NCBI GenBank assembly: GCA_964408455.1 | Contig: CAYOZN010000008.1 | Span: 120,690 to 184,689, forward strand | DNA from: CAYOZN01 sp964408455 | Lineage (GTDB): Bacteria > Planctomycetota > Phycisphaerae > UBA1845 > UTPLA1 | DNA length: 64,000 nt | Reading direction: 5' to 3' | Part shown: piece after piece, positions 54,601 through 63,629 of the stretch | How the letters are laid out: each line of letters opens with the position of its first letter | Position numbering within the stretch: the stretch's first letter is position 1 | Made by a program: the position numbers and the translations under genes | Notes under the pieces: generated by a model | Told to the model about the DNA's origin: nothing | Database searches by the model: none | The model's input: the letters and a program-made list of their open reading frames with translations, nothing else

Positions 54601-56160
54601 TCAAGGAACAAAGGTAAAGGTGCCTGTGGGCTTGCCATTACTGCGGAGGTTGGGAGTAAAGTGCTTGTCTGTCAGTTGCTGGAGTGTCGCAATGACGTCG
54701 GCCTTGAGGGCCGCATCCAGCGTGTACGGAAAATTCGTAACCATCGACCGAACGATTTCCAGTATGCTCTCGTTGCGGAGCTGATTCTCCTTGGTTGTCG
54801 GCTCGACAAGCCGCGACAGAAAGGCAAGAGGGAACTGCGCGGTTTGCCGTACCTGGGAATCGCCACCTGTGGTCCGATTGACTTCTGCGACGACGCGTCT
54901 CGATTCAGCCAGCTTGACCAGGGCTGAACTCAGAGCCTCCACTCGCTGTTGAATCAGTTGAGGGGTTACGTCGGGCTGCAAGCTGGCTTCCAGCAGCTTG
55001 AGGTCAGCGTCGCTGAGTTCCTCAAACAGCCCCCGCTCCACAGGTTCGCCACCTCGCGAGACCGTCAGGATGGCGTACGACTTTTCTCGGTACTCCACCC
55101 GCTTCTTGAGCCGATATGTTGCATCCCGTCGGTCTCCCCGCACCGCCGAGAGTTCCTGGTGGTCATTGCCCTCGTACCTGTATGTGCGGATTTTGTATTC
55201 GCCGTTCGTGGGCTGTCGGCATGTTCCGGCTTCGTCAAGGACGATGCCATGGTCTTTGTGTTCGAGGATGGTCCACTGGAGCCACAACCGGTCACCCAGG
55301 GCGCGAAGCGCGGCCCAGGCGGTAATTGGATTCCCATCCGAGTACAGCGGGTGGTTGCGCTCGTCAGCACTGAAAAAGCGAAACAGCCCGGTGTAGTCCT
55401 CTGGCGATGCTGCAACAAGATGGCCGTACTCGTCTCGAACTTGGTCCGTATCATAGTTGGCGCGATTGTGGAGCCCGTTGCGAAAAATTCCCTTGTATCG
55501 CAGGGGATTCTCGGTCTTGATGATGACGTACTTGCCTGTCTCCAGGTGGGGGCCATGGCTGTGGGTGGCTGGGTAGAGCGTGAAGTCTGCGGTGAGTTCG
55601 CGGTCATCTTGATTCAGTAACAGGATCAGGTCACCGGCCGATGAAACAGTGGGGGCGAAGATGCCCAGCCCGGGCGCGAAGGCTCCTGCGATCTGAATTG
55701 CCTCGCGAATGATCGCCGATGCAATTTCGTTCTCCTGCCGATCAAGCTCTACGACGAAGAGGCGAATTCGGATTGGGTGCCCGTTGTACTGAATTGGCCC
55801 AAATGCGAGTCGATTGCGAAAGTTGATGAGAAAGCCGGCGGATTGGTTCACTTCCTTGAAAAGAACGCGGGTAAGCCGCTGGCGATCATCCGGCTGCACG
55901 TCGAACACTTCGACGTAAACGAGGAATTCGGAACCGGCGATTTCCCTGGACTCTCTTACGTAAACGCTGTCGAGCCGTACGGAAAAGACGTCGCCCTTGG
56001 TAAGCTGAATCCTCTCCTCGTGGTCCTTCTCACCGAGATACTCGAGGCCGCTGCCTGCACGTAGCGTGTCGACCTGCCCGGTGATCCAATAGTTCGGGCT
56101 CTGGGCGTCGGGTACGCACGATGCAAGAAGAAGGGTAAAGCAACAGATATAGCGCAACAT
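54601..56160 (-). CDS. Large lipoprotein of the four-gene operon, function unknown
   Basis: The N-terminus is a lipoprotein signal (RYICCFTLLLASCVPD) with lipobox LASC. GGAGC lies 6 bases before the ATG. The 519-residue product has an N-terminal beta-rich part (residues 25-190) with VRLDSVYVRESREIAGSEFL, a helical region, then a C-terminal helix-rich region (SALVKLAESRRVVAEVNRTT). I recognise no domain. It is the first gene of the operon and its product should be surface- or membrane-attached. Confidence 0.75.
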   Translation of the reverse strand: MLRYICCFTLLLASCVPDAQSPNYWITGQVDTLRAGSGLEYLGEKDHEERIQLTKGDVFSVRLDSVYVRESREIAGSEFLVYVEVFDVQPDDRQRLTRVLFKEVNQSAGFLINFRNRLAFGPIQYNGHPIRIRLFVVELDRQENEIASAIIREAIQIAGAFAPGLGIFAPTVSSAGDLILLLNQDDRELTADFTLYPATHSHGPHLETGKYVIIKTENPLRYKGIFRNGLHNRANYDTDQVRDEYGHLVAASPEDYTGLFRFFSADERNHPLYSDGNPITAWAALRALGDRLWLQWTILEHKDHGIVLDEAGTCRQPTNGEYKIRTYRYEGNDHQELSAVRGDRRDATYRLKKRVEYREKSYAILTVSRGGEPVERGLFEELSDADLKLLEASLQPDVTPQLIQQRVEALSSALVKLAESRRVVAEVNRTTGGDSQVRQTAQFPLAFLSRLVEPTTKENQLRNESILEIVRSMVTNFPYTLDAALKADVIATLQQLTDKHFTPNLRSNGKPTGTFTFVP

Positions 56161-56599
56161 CGCCTGCTCCGGAGAAAGCGGCCTCGTGCCTGCCTGTGCG
56201 CAAACGACTCGCGCTGACGCCTTGCTTCGCGTTTGTGCGAAACAGCTGCGCCTATACAGGCTCAGGCACTTCGATTTCGAGCTTTCTCCTACCAGGCGGA
56301 GGTCCGCCGGCCCTGGCGTCGAAGCGACGGCGTTGCCGACGCTCTAACACCTATAGAGCCAGTCCCGTTGAGACAGAATGTCGGGGATCTGGCCCTGCGA
56401 AGGGCAACTATATCGTCAGACGCGGTAAAAGCAAATGAATTTGCTCAAGAAAAATGGGGACGGGTGCCTCAGGGCTGGCATACAGCTCACGTCGCCCGGC
56501 GACGCTATTACCGCGAGAATCAGAACGACACACGCATGTGGGTTGCGGCATCCCTCTGACGTACGGCCGATCGGGTAGTATCTCGCGGGAGCGTGTAAC
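56161..56599. other. Intergenic stretch, 439 bases, with one orphan motif
   Basis: No gene is supported. At 56449-56467 the string GAAAAATGGGGACGGGTGCC-like occurs; similar G-rich words flank some IS200-type transposons in other genomes, but no transposase is present. The region upstream of the lipoprotein gene probably has the operon promoter. Confidence 0.45.
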
Positions 56600-57298
56600 T
56601 CACGGCCTGCACTTACCGCACGGCCCGTACTTCGCCCGTGCCTCGCTGAGCTTTATCGCGATCTTCGACCGCTTCAGAAACTCACAGCCCTCGCGGTGGT
56701 ACTTCGACCCCGTTTTGGTCACGTACACGAGGACATCCTCAACGGGCGGTGCCCTGGGCTTGCCGGGTGCGCCGGCGTCCGCTCTCCCGCCTGGCCGTGC
56801 TGCCTCGGCGTTTCGGCCGACGTACTCGACCGAGTGTGCCCGATGGGCGCTGTAATTGGCCAGGTACTGCCCGAATAGGTCGTCGTGCCCGTTGATGACG
56901 AGCAGGTTTTCCGCGTTGGATTCCTCCGCTGCCTTCGTGAAGTTAAACGAACCCGTGATGATAGTGTGGTCGTCGATCAGGATGATCTTGTTGTGGGCGA
57001 TGGCATGGGAATCATCCACGCGGACTGGCACGCCCGCGTTGGCGAAGAAGTCGAGTTCGCTGTACCTCTGCCCAGCTCCGATACAGGGCTCCTTGCGCAA
57101 ATCCTTGCCGCGACTCGTGTAACAACAATAGTAGCGAAGACGTCTGTCCTCGGCGTCGTCTGCAAGCGGTGACTCGGTCGCCCACATGATTATTTCGGAC
57201 CCGAAACGTCGTGGACAGGCCTCCTTACTTCTTGTAAGGAGAGAGAGGTTCCGGTATGGGTTAACCAAATAGAACTGTATGGCGGGGAAGCCGCTCAA
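56600..57298 (-). pseudogene. PLD-family nuclease, probable 5' truncation, with zinc-binding tail
   Basis: A clear HKD motif and context are present (HAIAHNKIILIDDHTIITGS FNFT, then EESNAENLLVI). The preceding GQRYSELDFFANAGVPVRVD also matches the family. The N-terminal half does not: it has an unlikely TTG start and no signal peptide or the usual first strand and helix pattern. A C-terminal Cys/His motif (VYVTKTGSKYHREGCEFL, then YGPCGKCRP) can bind zinc. I treat it as a probable 5'-truncated nuclease, though an intact short form is possible. Confidence 0.6.
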
Positions 57299-57861
57299 TG
57301 GCTCGGGAATGTCCGATGACCGTATTGCTCACCGCCGTCGGCCGAGGCGACGGCGCAGCGCGCGAGCGACTGTGGTCACTAGTATACAACGAATTGCATC
57401 GCCTTGCCCGCGCAGCAATGGCTGGCGAGTTCGGATCAAGAACTCTGCAGACCACGGCTCTGGTCCACGAGGCGTTCTTTCGCTTGGGCGGCGAAAACGG
57501 CGAGACCTTCAATCATCGCGGTCATTTTTTCTCGGCAGCGGCGGAAGCGATGCGCCGCATCTTGGTGGACGACGCACGTAAACGCGGGCGGCAAAAACGT
57601 GGCGGCGGGCTCTCGCGCGAGGGCATGGTCGAACCGGCGGATCAAGGAACGGATGGCTCGATCGATTTGCTCGCGCTCGATGAGGCGCTGTGCGGTCTGG
57701 CAGAGCGCGAGCCGCACCTGGCTAAAGTGGTCGAGCTTCGCTACTTCGGCGGGCTAACAGTCGACGAGACTGCTGCGGCCTTGGACGTTTCGCCACGGAA
57801 GATCGACAAGGATTGGCGCATCGCAAAGGCGTGGCTGTACCGGGCGCTCTCGGCCGAGTAG
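57298..57861 (+). CDS. ECF sigma factor
   Basis: The 187-residue protein has region 2 (LWSLVYNELHRLARAAMAGE; TTALVHEAFFRLGG; HFFSAAAEAMRRILVDDARK) and region 4 (VVELRYFGGLTVDETAAALDVSPRKIDKDWRIAK). It is of the type found next to Ser/Thr kinases in planctomycetes and acidobacteria, which is the case here: a kinase gene starts 64 bases downstream. There is no anti-sigma gene. The kinase probably controls its activity. Confidence 0.9.
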   Translation: MARECPMTVLLTAVGRGDGAARERLWSLVYNELHRLARAAMAGEFGSRTLQTTALVHEAFFRLGGENGETFNHRGHFFSAAAEAMRRILVDDARKRGRQKRGGGLSREGMVEPADQGTDGSIDLLALDEALCGLAEREPHLAKVVELRYFGGLTVDETAAALDVSPRKIDKDWRIAKAWLYRALSAE

Positions 57862-57925
57862 GCGGCGCTTCTGTTGCGATCGCGACGCCGCCGTCAATGA
57901 AACACCTGCATTCGAAGATACCGCC

Positions 57926-60628
57926 ATGACTGACGTGCAATGGCGCCGAGTACGTGAGTTGTTCGATTCCGCCATTGAGTTGGACCGCCAAGATCGAGCG
58001 CAATGGCTCAATGATGTGTGTGGCAGCGATGAAGACGTGCGGCGAGAGGTCGAATCGCTGCTTCAGCATGAGCAGCGCGCCGACGCAGCATTCTTGCTGT
58101 CGCCGCAGGTCGACGGCGGACGATACGGACCGGCCCGAACTGCGCCCGATGAACCGGAACGGCTGATCGGCACCAGTATTGGGCCCTACAAGCTCATTCG
58201 CGTGCTGGGCTGCGGCGGCATGTCTGTGGTCTACCTAGCCGTGCAGGCCCGGCCCCGACGGCATGTCGCGATGAAGCTGATGCGGGCGGGGTTTCCGTCC
58301 CGTTCAGCGTGGCGGCGGTTCGAATTCGAGTCAGAGATACTTGCGCGGTTGCGGCATCCTAACATAGCGCAAGTTTACGAGGCGAACACTTGTCAACTTT
58401 CTAGCGGTGAGTTTCGCATTACGCCTCGCCCATTCCCGGCGGAATCGTCTGCTTCCCCGCATTCCGATCGAATAACGGCGGAAGCGATTGCCCAGGCCGA
58501 TTGGCGGTCGGCTATGCTCTCTGTGCCTTACTTCGTAATGGAGTACGTCTCGAACGGCGGGACAATCACCAACTTTTCTCGCGAGCGCAATTTGTCGCTG
58601 CGCCAACGGGTCAAGTTGTTTTTGCAGGTGTGCGACGGAGTCGGCTATGGTCATGCCCGCGGCGTGATCCACCGGGACCTGAAGCCCGCGAATATTCTCG
58701 TGGGGGAGGAGAGGCCGGGAAACGCGGGGCTTTCAGATCCCCTCGTTAAGCTCATCGACTTCGGCATCGCCCGCTGCACCGACGTCGACTTGGCAAAAAC
58801 GACGTTCCGCTCCGACTTGAATGCCCTGATGGGCACCGTGCAGTACATGAGCCCGGAGCAATTCGGCGATGACCCGTTGGACATCGACGTACGGAGCGAC
58901 GTGTACGCCCTGGGCGTGGTGCTGTATGAGCTGTTGTGCGGGTGCCTGCCTTATGACATTTCACACGTGCCGCTGGCGACGGCGGCGCGTGTCGTATGCG
59001 AGAACGTGCCGCCAGCGCCAAGCGCGGTGACGCGGACGAGCAAGAGGCGAGCAGCCCGGCGTACCTGGGGGTCGAAAGGAGTCTATGGCACCGGCATCCC
59101 GCCGGCGACGAGGGGTGGAACCGACGTCCCGGTGTGTATCAGCGATACCGGCCCGACGGTTGTCGACGGCACCGCCGGGTCACGCGATGGCTCGGTGCTC
59201 GCACCGGTGCGCGGCGATCTGGAGCGTGTGGTACTGAAGGCGCTGGAGAAGGATCGCGAGCGGCGCTATTCCAGCGCGGCCGCACTCGGCGAGGATCTGC
59301 GGCGCTGGTTGAACGGCGAGCCGGTCTCGGCACGGACGGCACCGATGTTCTCACGTTTGACGCGATGGATGAAGCGGCACCCGAGGCTAGCAACTGGGTT
59401 ATCATGCGGCGCTGTAGCGATGAGTGTCACGTTGGCTATGGTCCATGTTGGCAATTTCGTGCCGTATCACTTGGTTGTTACCACGAACGGGCGAGAATTT
59501 GACGAAATAACGGAACAACGCCATACAAACGGGAACGTAGCCGAGTTAAGATCGATTGCGGGGAGGACGTTGCACTGCTGGAAGACACAATCCACCGATG
59601 GTATCAGGAGCCCAGCGCTCATCAGCCGCCCCGACACATTCGGCGGCGGCAAGCTGGTCGTTCTTGGAATTGACGATCCCAGCAATCCTGAGAACGCTCA
59701 ATTGCACGGGCGGCTGTGCTACTTTGATGCAGATGGACCATACGACGAACCCATTGAGACGCTCGCGCTTGAGCAACATTGGCTGGACGCGATGACTGAA
59801 CGCCAGGCCTGGCCCACTCCCGAGAGCGATTCGGACCGAGCGTACAGAACCGATTGCTTCGCGATAGCTGAGGCTTGGTGTTTCGATGTTTTCAGCGAAA
59901 AGAATACAGAAGGTAAAGACGCTTATCCGGGCATTGAAGTGGTCACGATTCACAAGCGGATTGCGTTCACACAGTCCGCCCTGCGCATCTATGACCTGCG
60001 CGGAAATCTGTTGTTTCAGACCTGGATGGATGTGAGCATTGCGGGAATGGAGTGGCTACCAAAACACCGGTTACTGGTTTGCTTGGGTTTGAAGGGCGAT
60101 AAGCTGCCCAAGAAGCACGGTTGGGACATCGAAGGCACCCATCCTTACGTTGTTTTTGCAATCCAGCCCAAACCTGGCGAGATTGGCCTAAAGTGGATTC
60201 ATCCTCACAAGCCAGACTGGGGGCCGAGAGCGACCGTCCCCGAAAGCCGGCCGGCTGGACCCGAGTGGTATCGGCCCAAATGGTACCGGCTTGTGTGCCC
60301 TCCCTTCCTGCCTCAACGGGGCCGGAACGACTCATTGGAACTCACCCCCCCGCAAAGCGATTTCCCCCGAGCCGATCATGTGGGCGTGCACTTTCGGTTC
60401 TTCAACGCGTCCGGAGAAAAAGTGGCATACGAATTCACCATAGCGATTCGCGCGCAAGACGGTGAAGTCGTGCCCGATTCTGGAATAGTGGACGACTTTA
60501 GCCAGCAATTCTTGGAAGCCAACCCGGAACTCATGGCCCCGGAGAGTGTGTCGCTCCGACTCTGGGACCCAAAAAGCTCACAGCCGCCCTGCGACCCGCC
60601 GTCGCCACCGACTGGCCCACGAGACTAA
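57926..60628 (+). CDS. Ser/Thr protein kinase linked to the sigma factor
   Basis: The 900-residue protein begins with a helical N-terminal region (residues 1-80), then a Hanks-type kinase: glycine loop LGCGGMSVVY (94-103), Lys 117, HRDLKPAN (249-256) and DFG (278-280). The loop after residue 145 has a 45-residue insertion, and another follows near residue 390. One membrane helix (LATGLSCGAVAMSVTLAMVH) near residue 495 is followed by a large extracytoplasmic part without recognised domain. It is likely a sensor kinase controlling the sigma factor upstream. Confidence 0.9.
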   Translation: MTDVQWRRVRELFDSAIELDRQDRAQWLNDVCGSDEDVRREVESLLQHEQRADAAFLLSPQVDGGRYGPARTAPDEPERLIGTSIGPYKLIRVLGCGGMSVVYLAVQARPRRHVAMKLMRAGFPSRSAWRRFEFESEILARLRHPNIAQVYEANTCQLSSGEFRITPRPFPAESSASPHSDRITAEAIAQADWRSAMLSVPYFVMEYVSNGGTITNFSRERNLSLRQRVKLFLQVCDGVGYGHARGVIHRDLKPANILVGEERPGNAGLSDPLVKLIDFGIARCTDVDLAKTTFRSDLNALMGTVQYMSPEQFGDDPLDIDVRSDVYALGVVLYELLCGCLPYDISHVPLATAARVVCENVPPAPSAVTRTSKRRAARRTWGSKGVYGTGIPPATRGGTDVPVCISDTGPTVVDGTAGSRDGSVLAPVRGDLERVVLKALEKDRERRYSSAAALGEDLRRWLNGEPVSARTAPMFSRLTRWMKRHPRLATGLSCGAVAMSVTLAMVHVGNFVPYHLVVTTNGREFDEITEQRHTNGNVAELRSIAGRTLHCWKTQSTDGIRSPALISRPDTFGGGKLVVLGIDDPSNPENAQLHGRLCYFDADGPYDEPIETLALEQHWLDAMTERQAWPTPESDSDRAYRTDCFAIAEAWCFDVFSEKNTEGKDAYPGIEVVTIHKRIAFTQSALRIYDLRGNLLFQTWMDVSIAGMEWLPKHRLLVCLGLKGDKLPKKHGWDIEGTHPYVVFAIQPKPGEIGLKWIHPHKPDWGPRATVPESRPAGPEWYRPKWYRLVCPPFLPQRGRNDSLELTPPQSDFPRADHVGVHFRFFNASGEKVAYEFTIAIRAQDGEVVPDSGIVDDFSQQFLEANPELMAPESVSLRLWDPKSSQPPCDPPSPPTGPRD

Positions 60629-60722
60629 ATTTAGATTGGAGAAATGCCGGTGCGCTCCTTATTCCAAATTGTCGCATGTTAATGCGGCCGATTGTTTAAT
60701 GGAATGATACAAGGAGCACCGT

Positions 60723-61763
60723 ATGAAGCGAGTACACGCACAACCGACCATCTTACTCCTGATTTTAGTGCCGCTAATGGCTCAGACCGGAGGGCCGTGC
60801 GAATCCATACCATGCGAGTGCCCGCCTGGGCCGCAGGGCGAGCTTGGCCCCAAGGGAGAACCGGGTCCCACAGGGCCGCAGGGCCCACAAGGACTGCAGG
60901 GACCGGAAGGACCGGAAGGACCGCCCGTCACGGCTGATAACATCTTAGTCGAAACGACAAACTTAGCAGATGCCTCGGTTACACTTGAGAAGCTTGCCGC
61001 ATCGGGAGCACAAAATGGACAAGTCCTGAAAACAAACGGACAAGATATTATTTGGGGGAGTGTCGGCACACTAGAACTCGCGAACGCGGCAGTTGGTAGC
61101 TCAAAGCTCGCGATGAGTGCCGTCACTACACCAATCATCCAAGATGGCGCGGTCACGAGCTCAAAGATTCAAGACGGTGCGGTTGGCACTCCGGACTTGG
61201 CGAGCAATGCCATAACAAGCACGAAAATTGCAGCCGGGGCTGTTACCCCGCAAAAGATCAATTCGACCGGGGCGGCTCCAGGACAGGTACTAAAGTATGT
61301 GGGAACTGGCGTCGTGTGGGGAGAAGTTGGCTCTCAGGGGGGAGCCAATATCCAAGTCCAATTCGCTGAGCGGGACGGCCCCATGATAAACCTCACGGAC
61401 ATCTGGCAGCCGGTGGTCAGCGTGACGGTGAGTACTGAATCGAGTGGCGTCATTCACATCATTGCCAACGCAACGAACTATCATCTTTATACTGCGTTTG
61501 GAGCGGAGTGTTCGTACGCTATTGCGACAGACCCCGGCGGTCCGCCGAATACGACTGCTATGCGTGTGATGAATTTTCACGACGACCCCGGCGATGGCCC
61601 CGAGTACGTTGACTCATATGTGCCCGTTACGTGCCAGTACGTCGCCAATGTTGCCCAAGGCACCCACCAGTTTTATCTCATTGCGCGTCGATTCCCGTTT
61701 GAGACGCAGGGGGGTTCCGGTCCTACAAGCGCTCAAATCACGGCAATGTTCTTCCCAAACTGA
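60723..61763 (+). CDS. Collagen-like secreted protein
   Basis: A signal peptide (TILLLILVPLMAQTGG) with AAGGAG upstream is followed by a Gly-X-Y collagen stretch at about residues 36-68 (GPQGELGPKGEPGPTGPQ GPQG). Repeats with a NGQVLKTNGQDIIWG-like pattern follow; they are common in phage tail-fibre and surface proteins (QDGAVTSSKIQDGAVGTPDL). A C-terminal globular domain ends at residue 346. It is a plausible target or partner of the sigma-kinase pair upstream. Confidence 0.85.
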   Translation: MKRVHAQPTILLLILVPLMAQTGGPCESIPCECPPGPQGELGPKGEPGPTGPQGPQGLQGPEGPEGPPVTADNILVETTNLADASVTLEKLAASGAQNGQVLKTNGQDIIWGSVGTLELANAAVGSSKLAMSAVTTPIIQDGAVTSSKIQDGAVGTPDLASNAITSTKIAAGAVTPQKINSTGAAPGQVLKYVGTGVVWGEVGSQGGANIQVQFAERDGPMINLTDIWQPVVSVTVSTESSGVIHIIANATNYHLYTAFGAECSYAIATDPGGPPNTTAMRVMNFHDDPGDGPEYVDSYVPVTCQYVANVAQGTHQFYLIARRFPFETQGGSGPTSAQITAMFFPN

Positions 61764-61844
61764 TCCGCTTGATAATTATCGCTGTATTGCTGTGCAGTGG
61801 CCGGGTAGCCTGGGTCGCGTATGTCAAGGGGGCTGTCTTTGGTT

Positions 61845-62549
61845 TCACTCCGGGTTGGCTGCCGATCCGAATGCTAAGAGCTTCTCGGCTAATTCGCGTA
61901 TCCGATCCTGCGAGTCGACCTCCAGCAGCTTTTGGCGCTCGAATTCGACGATTCGGCCGACGAGGCGGAATTTCTTCATTCGGGCGGGCTTCCAGATGTT
62001 CATCCGTATCGCATCTCCACGCTTGAGGCTGGGCTTGATTCCGATATGTGCCAGATTGGAGATAGCCATGACGGGAGCCTCCGGCTGAACTGGTTCATCG
62101 GTGCGCTTTTCCGCGAAGCTCATGTTGCCGAGCGCACCAATGCACAGCGTCGGCGATTCCAGGGTCCGGGCCGTCGGGATCGTGTTCGGTGGAAACAAGG
62201 CAACATGAGCAAATGGTATGCGCAACTCCGGCGTGATTGAAACCTCTTCCTTGCCCCGCTTGACGGAAGCAGTTTCATCTCCTTCATCGTCGAGTTCTTC
62301 CTCGATGTCGCCTTCGTCGGCACTGGCGACTCCTCGTATGTAGAAAATGGTGGCGCTTGCGAGCAACCGCCGAGCGAGGTTTCTGGTCGTGACCGTTCCG
62401 GAACGGAGGCGTTCGCCGGTTGCGGAGAACCCGGCGCGCTCCATGTTCGAATAGAGAATATTGAGAAAGCCCTCGATCTCGTCGTAGAATTGGCCGAGCA
62501 CTTCCATTGCGTTAAAGAGGTTTTTTTCGTTCTCCCCGATATTCGGCAT
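61845..62549 (-). CDS. Unknown protein of a two-gene nuclease module
   Basis: The 234-residue protein starts at ATG 62549 after GGGGGA. The N-terminal region is helical (NEKNLFNAMEVLGQFYDEIE). The middle is acidic (EGDIEEELDDEGDE), and the C-terminal part is a mixed fold with charged, regular helices (RMKKFRLVGRIVEFERQKLL). I recognise no family. It is 14 bases downstream of the nuclease gene and is transcribed with it. Confidence 0.65.
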   Translation of the reverse strand: MPNIGENEKNLFNAMEVLGQFYDEIEGFLNILYSNMERAGFSATGERLRSGTVTTRNLARRLLASATIFYIRGVASADEGDIEEELDDEGDETASVKRGKEEVSITPELRIPFAHVALFPPNTIPTARTLESPTLCIGALGNMSFAEKRTDEPVQPEAPVMAISNLAHIGIKPSLKRGDAIRMNIWKPARMKKFRLVGRIVEFERQKLLEVDSQDRIRELAEKLLAFGSAANPE

Positions 62550-62563
62550 CGTTCAATCCCCCG

Positions 62564-63553
62564 TCACTCTCTAAATTTAAACGCTCGCTCCGCACGACAG
62601 TTTGGAGCACCGTTGAGAAAGCCCTCGAATCTGGCAATGGACAGGAGCGCAGATGCGGGCGCTACGGCCCGCGCTTGTATTCCACGCAGCCATTCGAATT
62701 CGATGTTCAGGAAGATGCGATCGGAGGCAAGCACGAGTTGACTCGACCGTTGGAAGCCCTCGAACATGTCGGGGCAGAAAAAGCGAGTGGTTGAGTCGGC
62801 GACTGGTTCCTGGTTGATGAACGCAAAGCCAGCGAATGAGAGAGTTCGCCGTCGCCGCAGCGCCGCGTGCAGATCTGTTAACATTCGCCGTTGATCGCTG
62901 CGCAGCGGTTGGTTCCCGGCGCCATTCTTGATCCAGCGTTCGACGAGCGCCATGCATTGGAACCAGAACAACTGCGTTGTGCGAGCGAGCATACCCATGC
63001 GGACAGGATCGTGCTGCTTCGCAAAGGTGGAAGCGATGTCCTGCCGCCGACGGGTCACGAGTAGGTAATAGACGTCGTCGTCGCACAAGCCGCGATCGCG
63101 GGCTAAATCCCTGCCCGCGCAGTACTCGCGCCAGGGCTGATCATATCCAAGGCAACTGTCCAATTTGATCTCGACAACGATGACCCAGCGGTTCGAGACG
63201 ATTACGATATCAGGTTCAGCCGATTCATTTACGTTTAGGCTCGCGATGCGTGGCCAAAAGATGAATTCGACCTCATCCCACGGGATGCTGTCACGTTGGG
63301 GATGTTTTGATTCCGTGTTGAACGCGGCAACCCAGTCGAGAAAGTCCCGTAGAAAGGGTTCGCGAGGTAGGTAGTCCAAAGCGCCGAAAAAATCGCCGGT
63401 TAGTACGTCCTCGACATCCTGCCAGTTTGCCAGCACGTTGATTTTTGATCTGAGCTGAACCTTCAGCACGTTGGAATACCTCACCATTGATTCGTATGAA
63501 AAGTCGGCCGAACGCCCGCTCTCGGGCCGGAGAGTTGAGAAATGGTATTTCAA
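62564..63553 (-). CDS. PD-(D/E)XK nuclease-like protein
   Basis: The 329-residue protein carries the restriction-type motif: EPDIVIVSNRWVIVVEIKLD with the acidic Asp and the ExK pair, followed by GYDQPWREY, which fits the conserved fourth core residue. The N-terminal 110 residues (YSNVLKVQLRSKINVLANWQ; DVEDVLTGDFFGALDYLPRE) and the C-terminal half have no other domain. The start is TTG 63553 or ATG 63487. It is probably a DNA-cutting component of a defence-type module. Confidence 0.75.
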   Translation of the reverse strand: MKYHFSTLRPESGRSADFSYESMVRYSNVLKVQLRSKINVLANWQDVEDVLTGDFFGALDYLPREPFLRDFLDWVAAFNTESKHPQRDSIPWDEVEFIFWPRIASLNVNESAEPDIVIVSNRWVIVVEIKLDSCLGYDQPWREYCAGRDLARDRGLCDDDVYYLLVTRRRQDIASTFAKQHDPVRMGMLARTTQLFWFQCMALVERWIKNGAGNQPLRSDQRRMLTDLHAALRRRRTLSFAGFAFINQEPVADSTTRFFCPDMFEGFQRSSQLVLASDRIFLNIEFEWLRGIQARAVAPASALLSIARFEGFLNGAPNCRAERAFKFRE

Positions 63554-63629
63554 CGGGCGTCCGGCCGTGCCGACTAGGCTATCGCATGTCGCTGGGGAGA
63601 ATCAAGAGAATTTCGGCAACGCTGCGGCA

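Noticed and set aside
56449..56467. IS200-type flank motif (AAATGGGGACGGGTGCC)
   Set aside because: No transposase, no second end; may be chance. Kept only as a note in the spacer entry.
58996..59502. Open frame of 168 codons within the kinase gene
   Set aside because: Same-strand shadow of the kinase, in another frame, without a ribosome site.
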